Part shown: piece after piece, positions 40,795 to 49,861 of the stretch
Numbering within the stretch: the first letter of the stretch is position 1
Layout of the letters: each line of letters begins with the position of its first letter
Source: Janthinobacterium sp. CG3
GTDB lineage: Bacteria; Pseudomonadota; Gammaproteobacteria; Burkholderiales; Burkholderiaceae_D
DNA: 64,000 nucleotides
Assembly: GCF_000344615.1 (NCBI RefSeq)
Contig: NZ_KB467824.1
Coordinates: 3,643,775-3,707,774, forward strand
Direction of reading: 5' to 3'
Program-made: the position numbers and the translations under genes
Notes under the pieces: generated by a model
Seen by the model: the letters and a program-made list of their open reading frames with translations, nothing else
Told to the model about the DNA's origin: nothing
Databases searched by the model: none

Positions 40795-42316
40795 GCGGAT
40801 CGCCTCGCTATCGGATTTTCTGTTGCAGCGCATCGACCGCACGCTCGACGCCGGCGGCCAGCGCCAGCCGGTGAACCGGCAGATTTACCAGGTGCTGCGC
40901 GAGGCGGTCTGGTCGCACGCGCTGCCGGTCGGCCTGCAACTGCCGTCGTCGCGCTACCTGGCGCTGGAGCTGGGCGTGTCGCGCAATACCGTCACCTACG
41001 CCTATGAACAACTGATCTCCGAAGGCTACCTGGAGACCCGCGCCGGTTCCGGCACCTTCGTCGCCGACACCGTGCCGGACCGCATCGCCGGGGCCGCCAG
41101 CGCCGCGCCCGCGGTGCCGCCCAGCCGCGACGAGGTCGGGCTGTCGCAGCGCGGCGCCCGTCTGGTGGGCCAGGCCGGCGTCAACAACGTGCAGTGGGGC
41201 GCGTTCATGCCGGGCATACCGGATGTGACGTTATTTCCCAACAAAATCTGGAGCCGCCTGCAAAACAAGCACTGGCGCCGCTCGCGCGCCGAGCTGCTGA
41301 CCTACGCCGACGCCGGCGGCTACCTGCCGCTGCGCGAGGCCATCGCCAACTACCTGCGGGTGGCGCGCTCGGTCAACTGCAGCGCCGGCCAAGTGCTCAT
41401 CACCACCGGCATCCACCAATCGATGGACCTGGCGGCGCGCCTGCTGGGCGACCACGGCGAACGCGCCTGGGTCGAAGACCCGTGCTACTGGGGCACGCGC
41501 AGCGTGCTGCAATCGATCGGCATCGAGACGGTGCCGATCCCGGTCGACGGCGAGGGCATGCAAATGCGTCCCGCCGACCTGCTGCAGCCGCCGCGCTTCA
41601 TCATCGTCACGCCGTCGCACCAGTACCCGCTGGGCACGGTGATGAGCCTGTCGCGCCGGCGCACCCTGCTCGACTACGCGGCGACGCAACGGGCCTGGAT
41701 TATCGAGGACGACTACGACAGCGAATTCCGCTACGCCAGCCGGCCGCTGCCGTCCTTGCAGGGCATGGACGCGCAGGAGCGGGTGTTATATATGGGGACG
41801 TTCAGCAAGACCATGTTTCCGGGGCTGCGCGTCGGCTACCTGGTGGTGCCGAAGGCGCTGGCGCCGGTGTTCGGCACCGGGCTGTCGGAGCTGTACCGCG
41901 GCGGCCAGACGTTCAACCAGGCGATCCTGGCCGACTTCATGGTGGAGGGGCATTTCGCCTCGCACATCCGGCGCATGCGCATGCTGTACGCCGAGCGCCT
42001 GCACCTGCTGCGCGACGCCATCGCGCTGCACTTCGGCGGCAGCGTCGCCACCACCGGCGGCGAAGCCGGCCTGCACCTGGCGCTGTGCCTGCCGCAAGAC
42101 TGCGACGACCTGGCGATTTGCCAGGAGGCGGCGCGCCAGGGGCTGACGGTGCGGCCGCTGTCGCGCTACTACATGGACGCGCGCAGCGCGCGGCGCGGCC
42201 TGATGCTCGGCTACGCGGCCGTGCCCAGCGAGCAGATCGGGCCGGCCTTCGCCAGGCTCGCCGCCATCATCCGCGCCTACTGGCCGGCCGGCGCCGCGCC
42301 GTTGCCAACATCCTAG
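40793..42316 (+). CDS. MocR/PdxR-type regulator (GntR HTH plus aminotransferase fold)
   Basis: A 507-residue regulator starting at TTG 40793 with GGAG upstream. Residues ~10-90 are a GntR winged HTH (SSRYLALELGVSRNTVTYAY). Residues ~115-500 are a type-I aminotransferase fold that binds pyridoxal phosphate rather than catalysing; the PLP lysine is Lys339 in MGTFSKTMFPGLRVGY. MocR proteins control vitamin B6, GABA, taurine or polyamine-related genes. Divergence from a polyamine-type ABC operon and the direct repeats between them point to that operon as target. The effector is uncertain. Confidence 0.9.
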   Translation: MRIASLSDFLLQRIDRTLDAGGQRQPVNRQIYQVLREAVWSHALPVGLQLPSSRYLALELGVSRNTVTYAYEQLISEGYLETRAGSGTFVADTVPDRIAGAASAAPAVPPSRDEVGLSQRGARLVGQAGVNNVQWGAFMPGIPDVTLFPNKIWSRLQNKHWRRSRAELLTYADAGGYLPLREAIANYLRVARSVNCSAGQVLITTGIHQSMDLAARLLGDHGERAWVEDPCYWGTRSVLQSIGIETVPIPVDGEGMQMRPADLLQPPRFIIVTPSHQYPLGTVMSLSRRRTLLDYAATQRAWIIEDDYDSEFRYASRPLPSLQGMDAQERVLYMGTFSKTMFPGLRVGYLVVPKALAPVFGTGLSELYRGGQTFNQAILADFMVEGHFASHIRRMRMLYAERLHLLRDAIALHFGGSVATTGGEAGLHLALCLPQDCDDLAICQEAARQGLTVRPLSRYYMDARSARRGLMLGYAAVPSEQIGPAFARLAAIIRAYWPAGAAPLPTS

Positions 42317-42320
42317 CGTC

Positions 42321-42337
42321 GGTCGGGTCATCCGACC
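42321..42337. repeat. Short hairpin, REP-like
   Basis: GGTCGG and CCGACC pair across five bases in the 20-base gap between the convergent MocR and benE genes and overlap the benE stop. The sequence around it (ends ...CCGACCTACG) resembles the edges of the REP-like hairpins at 47644 and 63924, so it may be a degenerate copy. Confidence 0.4.
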
Positions 42338-43560
42338 TACGGACTGGGCTTAACTTTCAGCGCCGCCGGCTCGCAACCGCCTGCGCGGCGGGCGCCGCCG
42401 CCCCAGCGCTGATGCAAAATCACATACGCCAGCGCGCCGATGACCAGGCTCCAGAACGCCGCGCCCAGCCCCAGCCAACTCATCCCCGACGCCGCCACCA
42501 AAAAGGTGATGACGCTGGCGTCGCGGTGCCCTTCGTTGCTGACCAGTCCCACCAGGCCGGTGGTGATCGAGCCGACCAGCGCCAGCCCGGCCAGCGTCAC
42601 CACCAGCTCCTTCGGCAGCGCCGCCATCAGCTGCCCCAGCGTGCCGCCGAACACGGCGATCAGCAAATAGAACACGCCGGCGGCGATGCCGGCGACGTAG
42701 CGCTTGGCCGGGTCTGGGTTCGCTTCGACGCCGGTACAAATCGAGGCGGCGATCACCGACGGGTTGATGGCGTGCGCGCCGAACGGCGCCAACAGCAGCG
42801 ACACGAAGGCGGTCAGCGCGACGATCGGCTTGGCCGGCGGCTGGTAGCCGGACGCCTGCAACACCGCCAGGCCGGGCACGTGCTGCCCGCTCAAGGTGAC
42901 CAGCGTCAGCGGCAGGGCGACGCTGAACACCGCGTGCCACGACCACGCGGGCGCGATCAGCACCGGCGTCGCGTAGGTCAGCGCGACGCCGCCCAGATGG
43001 GTGTCGCCGCCCGCCAGCACGAAGCAGGTGCCGACCAGCATCGCGGCGGCGGTGGCGTAGCGCGGCGCCAGGCGCCTGCCCAGCAAGAAGGCCAGCAGCA
43101 CGCACAGCACCAGCGCCGGACGGCCCGGTATCGCGACGAAGGCTTGCGCGCCGAAATTGAACAGCACCCCCGCCAGCATCGCCGCGATGATGCCTTTCGG
43201 TACATGCTCAAGCAAGACCTTGAACGCGCCCGACAGGCCCAGCGCCAGTACCAGCAAGGCCGACACGATGTAGGCGCCGACGGCCTGGTGGATGCCGACC
43301 ACCGGCAGCGACACCACCAGCAGCGCCGCGCCCGGCGTCGACCAGGCCGCCAGCACCGGCATCTTCAGCCGGTAGCTGAGCAGCAGGCCGGCGACGCCGC
43401 TGCCCAGCGAGATGGCCCAGATCCAGGACGAGGTCATGGCCTCCGACAAGCCCGCCAGCCTGGCGGCCTGGAACACGATGGCCACCGGCCCGGCGAAGCT
43501 GATGAACACGGCAAGCAAGCCGGCGACGACGGCGGACAGGGAAAAATCTTTGATATGCAT
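42337..43560 (-). CDS. benE: BenE-family transporter (benzoate/H+ symporter type)
   Basis: A 407-residue membrane protein of the BenE family, starting MHIKDFSLSAVVAGLLAVF. About twelve hydrophobic segments are visible, with the family features FAGPVAIVFQAA in helix 1, WSTPGAALL, and INPSVIAASICTG in the C-terminal half. BenE of Acinetobacter is a benzoate/proton symporter of the uracil-permease-like fold. No benzoate catabolic gene lies nearby, so the aromatic substrate is only a family-based guess. Confidence 0.88.
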   Translation of the reverse strand: MHIKDFSLSAVVAGLLAVFISFAGPVAIVFQAARLAGLSEAMTSSWIWAISLGSGVAGLLLSYRLKMPVLAAWSTPGAALLVVSLPVVGIHQAVGAYIVSALLVLALGLSGAFKVLLEHVPKGIIAAMLAGVLFNFGAQAFVAIPGRPALVLCVLLAFLLGRRLAPRYATAAAMLVGTCFVLAGGDTHLGGVALTYATPVLIAPAWSWHAVFSVALPLTLVTLSGQHVPGLAVLQASGYQPPAKPIVALTAFVSLLLAPFGAHAINPSVIAASICTGVEANPDPAKRYVAGIAAGVFYLLIAVFGGTLGQLMAALPKELVVTLAGLALVGSITTGLVGLVSNEGHRDASVITFLVAASGMSWLGLGAAFWSLVIGALAYVILHQRWGGGARRAGGCEPAALKVKPSP

Positions 43561-43670
43561 TGTGAAGGCTTCCGCAGCTGGAGAGGCGCGGCGGGCGCGG
43601 GATGCGCTGGCCGTGCGAATCCCAGCATACCGGCGCCGCGCCAGCCATGACAGATGCAGCAATTCGACAT

Positions 43671-43704
43671 TGTGACCGTCACAGTTGCCGGTAGGCGCAA
43701 CTGT
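43671..43704. promoter_or_regulatory. Two inverted repeats upstream of benE
   Basis: TGTGACCGTCACA (43671-43683) is a perfect 13-base palindrome with CRP-like half sites but short spacing. It is followed by ACAGTTGC-N8-GCAACTGT (43681-43704), which touches the stop codon of the DUF2809 gene. They could be operators of benE, 110 bases downstream, or a hairpin ending the DUF2809 transcript; no T-tract is present. Confidence 0.35.
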
Positions 43705-44141
43705 TATGGTCGAAAAAGACGCCTGCTGTTCCGCCGCGGCAGCATGTCGAGCAGCGCGCCGGCACCCGCGCCGACGGCGTAGGCGATCAAATCGGTCCAG
43801 CCGAAATGCGAACCGAGCACCAGGTGCCCCAACGTATGCGAGCGCAACTCGACGATCCACGGCGCCTGGTACAACTGGCTGAACTCGACGGCGTAGCACA
43901 GCAGCAGCGCGGCCGCGCCCAGGGTGGCGCTGGCGGCGCGCGGCCACAGCAGGCCCAGGCCGACGAAGATCATCAACGCCCACAGCGCGTCGCCCGGATA
44001 TTTTCCCAGCGCGGCCGGGAAGAGCGGGTAGGCGCGCGACGCCAGGCCGACGCCGACCACCGCGACCAGGCCGGCGAACTGCAACCAACGCCGGCGCGGC
44101 GCGCGGTACTGGGCGTCCAAATAGTGCAGAGAGTACGACAT
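43704..44141 (-). CDS. DUF2809 family membrane protein
   Basis: A 145-residue protein with four hydrophobic helices and the DUF2809 signatures LGKYPGDALWALMIFVGLG, YAVEFSQLY and TLGHLVLGSHFGWTDL. The family resembles VanZ-like small membrane proteins; function is unknown. It is divergent from the ArsR-CDF operon and upstream of benE on the same strand. Confidence 0.88.
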   Translation of the reverse strand: MSYSLHYLDAQYRAPRRRWLQFAGLVAVVGVGLASRAYPLFPAALGKYPGDALWALMIFVGLGLLWPRAASATLGAAALLLCYAVEFSQLYQAPWIVELRSHTLGHLVLGSHFGWTDLIAYAVGAGAGALLDMLPRRNSRRLFRP

Positions 44142-44322
44142 GTTTTCCTTTTTACGGTGGCGGGTGTCATCAAGTTATGCGGCTTCGGCGTTGCATTCAT
44201 TCAAACCAAGGCCAGGCCGCGCCTGTTCGCCTTGGGTTTATTTTCAGCATTGCCGGCCCGCCAACTTAACGGCATGGGGGACGGAACGGATTTTGCACTT
44301 GCCCTTTCCAATAAACAAGCCT

Positions 44323-44348
44323 AACATGTGAACATCTCTTCACATGTT
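44323..44348. promoter_or_regulatory. ArsR/SmtB-type operator
   Basis: AACATGTGAA-N6-TTCACATGTT, a perfect 10-base inverted repeat ending five bases before the ArsR start codon. It contains the TGAA...TTCA core of metal-sensing ArsR/SmtB operators. Metal-free repressor would block transcription of its own gene and the CDF transporter. Confidence 0.85.
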
Positions 44349-44353
44349 ATTCC

Positions 44354-44671
44354 ATGACCACCTTCAACGAATCCGATAACGCGGTCGCGCAACTGGCCGA
44401 CCTGTTCCACTTGTTGGGCGACCCGACCCGCTTGCGCATCGTGCTGTGCTGCCTGGAGACGCCGACCGCCGTCAGCGACATCGCCGCCGCGCTGCAACTG
44501 AGCAGCTCGCTGGTCAGCCACCACCTGCGCCTGCTGCGCGCGGCGCGCATCGTCAAATCCGAGCGCCAGGGCAAGCAAGTGTTTTATTCCGCCGCCGATG
44601 CCCACATCAGCGGCGTACTCACCGATATGCTCGAACATATCGCCGAACCGGCAACAGGGAGCGACGCATGA
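44354..44671 (+). CDS. ArsR/SmtB-family metal-sensing repressor
   Basis: A 105-residue winged-helix repressor: LADLFHLLGDPTRLRIVLCCL, then the recognition region LQLSSSLVSHHLRLLRAARIV and the wing SERQGKQVFYS. The C-terminal helix DAHISGVLTDMLEHIAE has Asp/His...His/Glu residues placed like the alpha-5 zinc/nickel/cobalt site of SmtB/CzrA/NmtR. Loss of the operator grip upon metal binding would induce the CDF exporter whose ATG overlaps the stop codon (ATGA). Its own operator lies immediately upstream. Confidence 0.92.
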   Translation: MTTFNESDNAVAQLADLFHLLGDPTRLRIVLCCLETPTAVSDIAAALQLSSSLVSHHLRLLRAARIVKSERQGKQVFYSAADAHISGVLTDMLEHIAEPATGSDA

Positions 44672-45696
44672 GCGGACAGCACGAACACGGCCAATGCGGC
44701 CACGACCACGGCCACGCCGGCAAACACGGGCACGGGCACGACCACGCCGCGCCGCCCGAGCACAAGCACGGCCACGGCCACGCGCACGGCCATGGCCACG
44801 GCCACCACCACCATGGCGATCCGACCAGCCACGGCCGCGCCTTCGCCATCGCCATCGCCCTGAATTCGATATTCGTGGTGGTGGAGTTCGTCTATGGCTT
44901 CATCGCCAACTCGACCGCGCTGATGGCCGACGCCGGCCACAACCTGTCCGACGTGCTCGGCTTGGCGTTGGCGTGGGGCGCGGCGATCCTGTCGCAGCGC
45001 AAGCCGAGCAGCCGTTACACCTACGGCCTGCGCAGCTCGTCGATGCTGGCGGCGCTGTTCAACGCCATGTTGCTGATGCTGGCCTGCGGCGCGATCGCCT
45101 GGGAGGCGGTGCAACAATTGCTGAACCCGAGTCCGGTGCACGGCGCCACCGTGTCGGTGGTGGCGGCGATCGGCATCGCCGTCAACGGCGTCTCGGCCTG
45201 GTTGTTCATGGCCGGCAGCAAGGACGACATGAACATCCGCGGCGCCTACCTGCACCTGGCGGCCGACGCCGCCATCTCGCTGGGCGTGCTGCTGGCGGGC
45301 GTGGCCGTGATCTTCACCGGCTGGACCTGGCTCGACCCGGCCGCCAGCATCGTCATCGTGGTGCTGATCATGCTGGGTACCTGGTCGCTGCTGCGCGACG
45401 CGCTGCGCCTGATGATGGCGGCGGTGCCCGACAACGTCGACGCCCCCAAGGTCGAGCTGTTCCTGCGCGCCAGCGCCGGCGTCAGCGAGGTGCACGACCT
45501 GCACATCTGGGCCATGAGCACCACCGAGACGGCGCTGACCGCGCACCTGGTGATGCCGGACGGCTACCCCGGCGACGGCGCCATCGACGCCATCGCCGAG
45601 CAGCTCAAGAGCCGCTTCGCGATCGGCCACAGCACGCTGCAGGTCGAACTGGGCACCACCGCGCACGCCTGCAGCCTGCACGGCAAGCCGGCCTGA
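44668..45696 (+). CDS. Cation diffusion facilitator, His-rich (CzcD/DmeF-like)
   Basis: A 342-residue divalent metal/proton antiporter. The first ~53 residues are extremely rich in His and Gly (metal-chelating tail), followed by six membrane helices (~55-255) and a cytoplasmic C-terminal domain (~255-342). The transport site is formed by ADAGHNLSD in helix 2 and HLAADAAISLG in helix 5. YTYGLRSSSMLAALFNA is also a family signature. Co-translated with the ArsR repressor. The long His-rich head suggests cobalt, nickel or zinc; which one cannot be decided from sequence. Confidence 0.92.
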   Translation: MSGQHEHGQCGHDHGHAGKHGHGHDHAAPPEHKHGHGHAHGHGHGHHHHGDPTSHGRAFAIAIALNSIFVVVEFVYGFIANSTALMADAGHNLSDVLGLALAWGAAILSQRKPSSRYTYGLRSSSMLAALFNAMLLMLACGAIAWEAVQQLLNPSPVHGATVSVVAAIGIAVNGVSAWLFMAGSKDDMNIRGAYLHLAADAAISLGVLLAGVAVIFTGWTWLDPAASIVIVVLIMLGTWSLLRDALRLMMAAVPDNVDAPKVELFLRASAGVSEVHDLHIWAMSTTETALTAHLVMPDGYPGDGAIDAIAEQLKSRFAIGHSTLQVELGTTAHACSLHGKPA

Positions 45697-45734
45697 CGCT
45701 GAGGTGTCGCACGCGGCATTCCATCTATGCCCGG

Positions 45735-46638
45735 CCGCGCATGTCGATGGCCACAAAGGTACGACGCTGAAGCGGGTTGCCGAACCAACCGAGACGGTCG
45801 ATCACCCCTTGCCGCCACATTGCATGCGCTGCCACAGCGCACTGCCGATGGATCAGGCACAAGTGGCCGAGCGGCGCCAAATTATTGACGTGCCGAACAG
45901 CGTATTTGACGTCATCGAATACCGCACGCCGGCCGTGACGTGCCGCTGCGGCCAGGCCCATGTAAGCAGCTTCCGCTCCGACGTGACCGACATGGTGCAG
46001 TACGGGCCGAACGTGCGTGCCCTCGCCGTGCACCTGATTCACGGCCAAATGCTGCCATACGCGCGCGCTGCCGAGTTGATCGCCGATGTGTACGGCCTCG
46101 CGGTCTCGCCGGCCACTTTGTTGGCGTGGGTGGCCGAAGCGAGCGCGGCCCTGCAAACGACGGCGGACTGCATTGCCGATCAGTTGCGCGCCGCGCCGGT
46201 GCTCAATGCCGACGAGTCCGGTCTGCGTGTGGCCGGCAAACTGCACTGCTTACACATCGCGCCAGTGTCACGCTGACCTGGTATGGCGTGCATGCCAAGC
46301 GGGGCTTGGAAGCGATCGAGGCGCATGGCATCTTACCCAAGCGCCTCGGCGTGCTGGTGCATGATTGCTGGGCACCGTATTGGCGGCTCGACGGTTCCAT
46401 TCACGCCCTGTGCAATGCCCACTTGTTGCGCGAACGGGTCTACGTGAAAGAAATCACCGGACAGCAATGGCCCGATTCGATGACGCAATTGCTACTCGGC
46501 GCCAACCGGGTTTGCACAGCGGCCCGGCGACAGCAACGCACGCTCAACTCTGACGATGTCGCCGCCTTCCGCACTGTCTATGACGCCTTGGGATGTACCT
46601 TAACGGCACGGGCGCACGGCCTGCCGGAACAGCTATGA
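45735..46638 (+). pseudogene. IS66-family transposase remnant, frameshifted
   Basis: Two frames together give the middle of an IS66 TnpC transposase. The first (to ~46270) covers HKGTTLKRVAEPTETVDH, the zinc-ribbon (CMRCHSALP and CRCGQAH), VQYGPNVRALAVHLIHGQ and the first catalytic Asp in LNADESGLRVAGKL. A frame change near 46262-46275 leads into LTWYGVHAKRGLEAIEAHG, VHDCWAPYWRL with the second Asp, and CNAHLLRERV. The N-terminus and the C-terminal Glu region are missing, as are accessory TnpA/TnpB genes and clear terminal repeats. It begins about 40 bases after the CDF gene and is inactive. Confidence 0.88.
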
Positions 46639-46747
46639 GCAATGCGACGTGCCGGCGGATGGTGGGAGTCGAACAGGACAGTGCCGGGCCAGCTATGTCT
46701 ACCGCAGGGCTTGAGGTATATACAGTGTTAATGTCTTGCCATTAATA

Positions 46748-46763
46748 CTGTATGCATGTACAG
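46748..46763. promoter_or_regulatory. Second perfect LexA-type box
   Basis: CTGTATGCATGTACAG fits CTGT-N8-ACAG exactly, with T-A preceding and T-T following. It lies 50 bases before the VOC gene and after the IS66 remnant, in AT-rich sequence. A partial second half site (TATATACAGT) is seen near 46715-46724. Either the VOC gene is SOS-controlled or the box is left over from a lost mobile-element gene. Confidence 0.65.
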
Positions 46764-46812
46764 TTAATAGGCGTCAATCGCACACAACAATCTACCTCAG
46801 GAGTAACTCACC

Positions 46813-47226
46813 ATGCTTGACCACATGACTTTCCGCGTGACCGATATTGGTCGTGCTAAAGCGTTTTACAGCGCGGCACTTGCGCCATTGGGCTACAGCG
46901 TATGCTTCGAAGGCAACTACGGCGTGAACATGTTGGGGTTTGCTTACCCTGACTCCTCTGAGCCTGACGGCAAAAAAGCCGACGTATGGTTCATCGATGG
47001 CCCATCACCATACGGGGGCCCATCAGCGACTACCGGCTGCCACCTAGCATGGCGGGCAGAAGCTCGTGCGCAAGTGGATGCTTTTTACCTCGCAGCGATC
47101 ACCGCCGGAGGAAAAGACAATGGTGCCCCTGGCCTCCGCCCAGACTATCACCCTAACTACTATGGAGCCTTTGTCATTGATTTAGAAGGCAACAACATTG
47201 AAGCAGTGTGCCACCAACCAGGATGA
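46813..47226 (+). CDS. VOC-superfamily (glyoxalase/bleomycin-resistance fold) protein
   Basis: A 137-residue protein of the vicinal-oxygen-chelate fold: LDHMTFRVTDIGRAKAFYSA at the start (metal-ligand-type His4), HLAWRAEARAQVDAFY in the second half with another His, and the terminal VIDLEGNNIEAVCHQP (Glu ligand position). CAGGAG lies upstream of the ATG. Codon use and G+C are clearly lower than the genome's, and it lies between IS66 and integrase remnants, so it was probably acquired horizontally. Such proteins include antibiotic-inactivating and glyoxalase-like enzymes; the substrate is unknown. Confidence 0.85.
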   Translation: MLDHMTFRVTDIGRAKAFYSAALAPLGYSVCFEGNYGVNMLGFAYPDSSEPDGKKADVWFIDGPSPYGGPSATTGCHLAWRAEARAQVDAFYLAAITAGGKDNGAPGLRPDYHPNYYGAFVIDLEGNNIEAVCHQPG

Positions 47227-47305
47227 GTAGCGCTCAGTGATTACGCGTGAACGGCTGGGTATTTAGACTGCCGAAAACGTCGAGGGAAGTGCAGACATGG
47301 ACCTT

Positions 47306-47446
47306 CATTTGCAAATAGCGCGAGCACGTTGTCATTGAATGCAAGCAAGCGCCGTCGATTGCAAGCTCATTTGCAGATAGCGTGAGCATGGAGGTCCCGT
47401 CATTTTCAGTGAATTCGAGCCGAAAACCGCATCTAGTGCGAGCACG
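47306..47446. repeat. Three degenerate direct repeats in a mobile-element scar
   Basis: A ~23-base motif (core CATTTGCAAATAG followed by GAGCACG) occurs at 47306-47328 and, with three changes, at 47368-47390; a shorter third copy sharing CTAGTGCGAGCACG ends at 47446. Spacing is about 60 bases. ATTTGCAAAT within copy 1 is itself palindromic. The array lies directly upstream of an integrase fragment and could be recombinase binding sites of a former element. Confidence 0.6.
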
Positions 47447-47466
47447 TTTGTTTTCAAACGCACCAA

Positions 47467-47667
47467 GCCAGGCTGCTGTACCACGGCTTGCGACGCGCCG
47501 AGCTGTACGCGCTGCATCTAGTCGACCTGCAGGAGCGGCGCGGCATTCGCCATTTGCGTGTGCTGGGCATGGGGAGCAAAGTCCGCTACGTGCCACTGCA
47601 CCCAGCCGCCGCCGGCGCGATCGCCGAGCCGCTGCCGACGCCAGTCGGGTTACGCCCGTTGGGCTAA
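47467..47667 (+). pseudogene. Tyrosine recombinase (integrase) fragment
   Basis: In one frame the sequence reads LLYHGLRRAELYALHLVDLQ, then RHLRVLGMGSKVRYVPLHP, the region of tyrosine recombinases holding the first catalytic Arg (GLRRAEL) and the catalytic Lys loop. It starts abruptly without a start codon, and its last residues and TAA stop come from a REP-like hairpin. The C-terminal HxxR and Tyr are missing, so it is a non-functional scrap. Confidence 0.8.
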
Positions 47668-47673
47668 CCCGAC
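47644..47673. repeat. REP-like hairpin
   Basis: GTCGGGTTA...TAACCCGAC with inner GCCC/GGGC forms a strong stem around a small loop. The same 9-base arms recur at 63924-63949 with a different centre. The adjoining sequence CCTACGAAA is typical of repetitive extragenic palindromes in this bacterial group. Confidence 0.7.
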
Positions 47674-47742
47674 CTACGAAAATCCTTAACTAGCGGTATT
47701 ACGATTCGCCCCCGGCGGCACGTCGTGTTGCTAGGCGCCGGC

Positions 47743-48672
<930 letters not shown>

Positions 48673-48773
48673 GGCTGGGGTCTCCGCTGCGAGGACTAGG
48701 GATGGAATCTTTAGTCTACCGCGTTTTCCCCCGGTGTTGCCAAAAACGACAGCCAAACAGCGCCCGGACGGCT

Positions 48774-49247
48774 TTATTTCGCGTCGACCAGCTCGACGTC
48801 AAATATCAGCGCCGAATTCGGCGGGATGTCGGCGCCGGCGCCGCGCGCGCCGTAGGCCAGCTCGCTCGGAATGATGATGGTGCGCTTGCCGCCCACCTTC
48901 ATGCCGGCCACGCCCTGGTCCCAACCCTTGATGACGCGGCCGGTGCCGAGCTTGAACGGCAGCGGGCCGCGGCCGACCGAGCTGTCGAACTGTTTGCCGT
49001 GCGACAGCTTGGCCATCGGACGGTACAACCAGCCGGTGTAGTTGACCTGCACGTCCATGCCGGCTTGCGCCTCCTTGCCGGTGCCGACCTTGGTGTCGGT
49101 GACGATCAGCTTGTCGGCCAGCGGGCCGGGCGTGTCCGCCGACATGGCGGCGGTGGCGGCGGCGGCGGCCGGGGCCGGGTCGGCGGCGTACGCCATCGAG
49201 GCGGCGACCGAGCAAATCAAAGCGAATAAAACGGAACAACGCGTCAT
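48774..49247 (-). CDS. FKBP-type peptidyl-prolyl isomerase, exported
   Basis: A 157-residue protein with a signal peptide (~1-22, [21 protein letters not shown]), a short Ala-rich linker and one FKBP domain (~48-157). Active-site features: [44 protein letters not shown] and LAYGARG, ending with the typical [10 protein letters not shown]. It should catalyse proline isomerisation during folding in the periplasm. Start chosen to begin the signal peptide; in-frame upstream ATG would add 18 polar residues. Confidence 0.92.
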   Translation of the reverse strand: MTRCSVLFALICSVAASMAYAADPAPAAAAATAAMSADTPGPLADKLIVTDTKVGTGKEAQAGMDVQVNYTGWLYRPMAKLSHGKQFDSSVGRGPLPFKLGTGRVIKGWDQGVAGMKVGGKRTIIIPSELAYGARGAGADIPPNSALIFDVELVDAK

Positions 49248-49336
49248 GATGTATTCTTTCAAGGAGGTTCGGTGAATCTCTGCTTGCGTGCTTCCAAGCA
49301 AAGCGCGACATCATCATAGCAAACTGGCGGAGGCGC

Positions 49337-49858
49337 ATGACGACGGCAACGCGACAGCACCGGCTTTTTTTCGCGCTGTGGCCCGACCCGGCCACCCGCG
49401 CGGCGCTGGCGCGGCTGCAGCAAGGCGTGGCCGGCAAGCCGTCGGCGCCGGCCAAGCTGCATTTGACGATGGCGTTCCTGGGGCAACGCCCGGACGCCGA
49501 CCTGGCCCCGCTGTGCGCCATCCTGCAAGCGGTGGCGGCGCCGGCCATGACGCTGGAGCTGGACTGCTACGGCCATTTCAGCGGCCAGCGCATCGCCTGG
49601 GCCGGCATGGGCGCGCCGCCGGCGGCGCTGCTGGCGCTGCGCGCCGAGCTGATGCGGCTGTTGGCGCAGGCCGGTTTCGCGCCCGAGTTCGAGCACGACC
49701 GCTTCCGCCCGCACGTGACGCTGGCGCGCAAGGCGCCGGCCCCGGCGGCGCCGCCGCCGGCGTTCGCGCCGCTGCGCTGGCGCGCCGACGAGCTGGTGCT
49801 GGCGGCGTCGACGGGGCCGGACGGCTACCACGTCATCGGCGCGCGCCGGCTGGAGTAG
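49337..49858 (+). CDS. thpR: RNA 2',3'-cyclic phosphodiesterase (2H superfamily)
   Basis: A 173-residue 2H phosphoesterase. The two catalytic HxT motifs are His42-Leu-Thr44 (KLHLTMAFLG) and His126-Val-Thr128 (RPHVTLARK), and RLFFALWPD begins the fold. Family members open 2',3'-cyclic phosphates of RNA or ligate tRNA halves in vitro. It converges with tcdA three bases downstream. Confidence 0.92.
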   Translation: MTTATRQHRLFFALWPDPATRAALARLQQGVAGKPSAPAKLHLTMAFLGQRPDADLAPLCAILQAVAAPAMTLELDCYGHFSGQRIAWAGMGAPPAALLALRAELMRLLAQAGFAPEFEHDRFRPHVTLARKAPAPAAPPPAFAPLRWRADELVLAASTGPDGYHVIGARRLE

Positions 49859-49861
49859 TCG

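Noticed and set aside
46738..47230. VOC gene as an integron cassette
   Set aside because: I looked for attC-type RYYYAAC/GTTRRRY ends around the VOC gene and did not find a convincing pair; the neighbouring repeats are unlike attC.
47306..47446. CRISPR array
   Set aside because: Only two good copies and a partial one, degenerate, with no cas genes; spacing and similarity do not fit a CRISPR.
47234..47596. Leftward frame of ~120 codons in the integrase-remnant region
   Set aside because: It is antisense to the recognisable integrase fragment and crosses the repeat array; no protein-family features.
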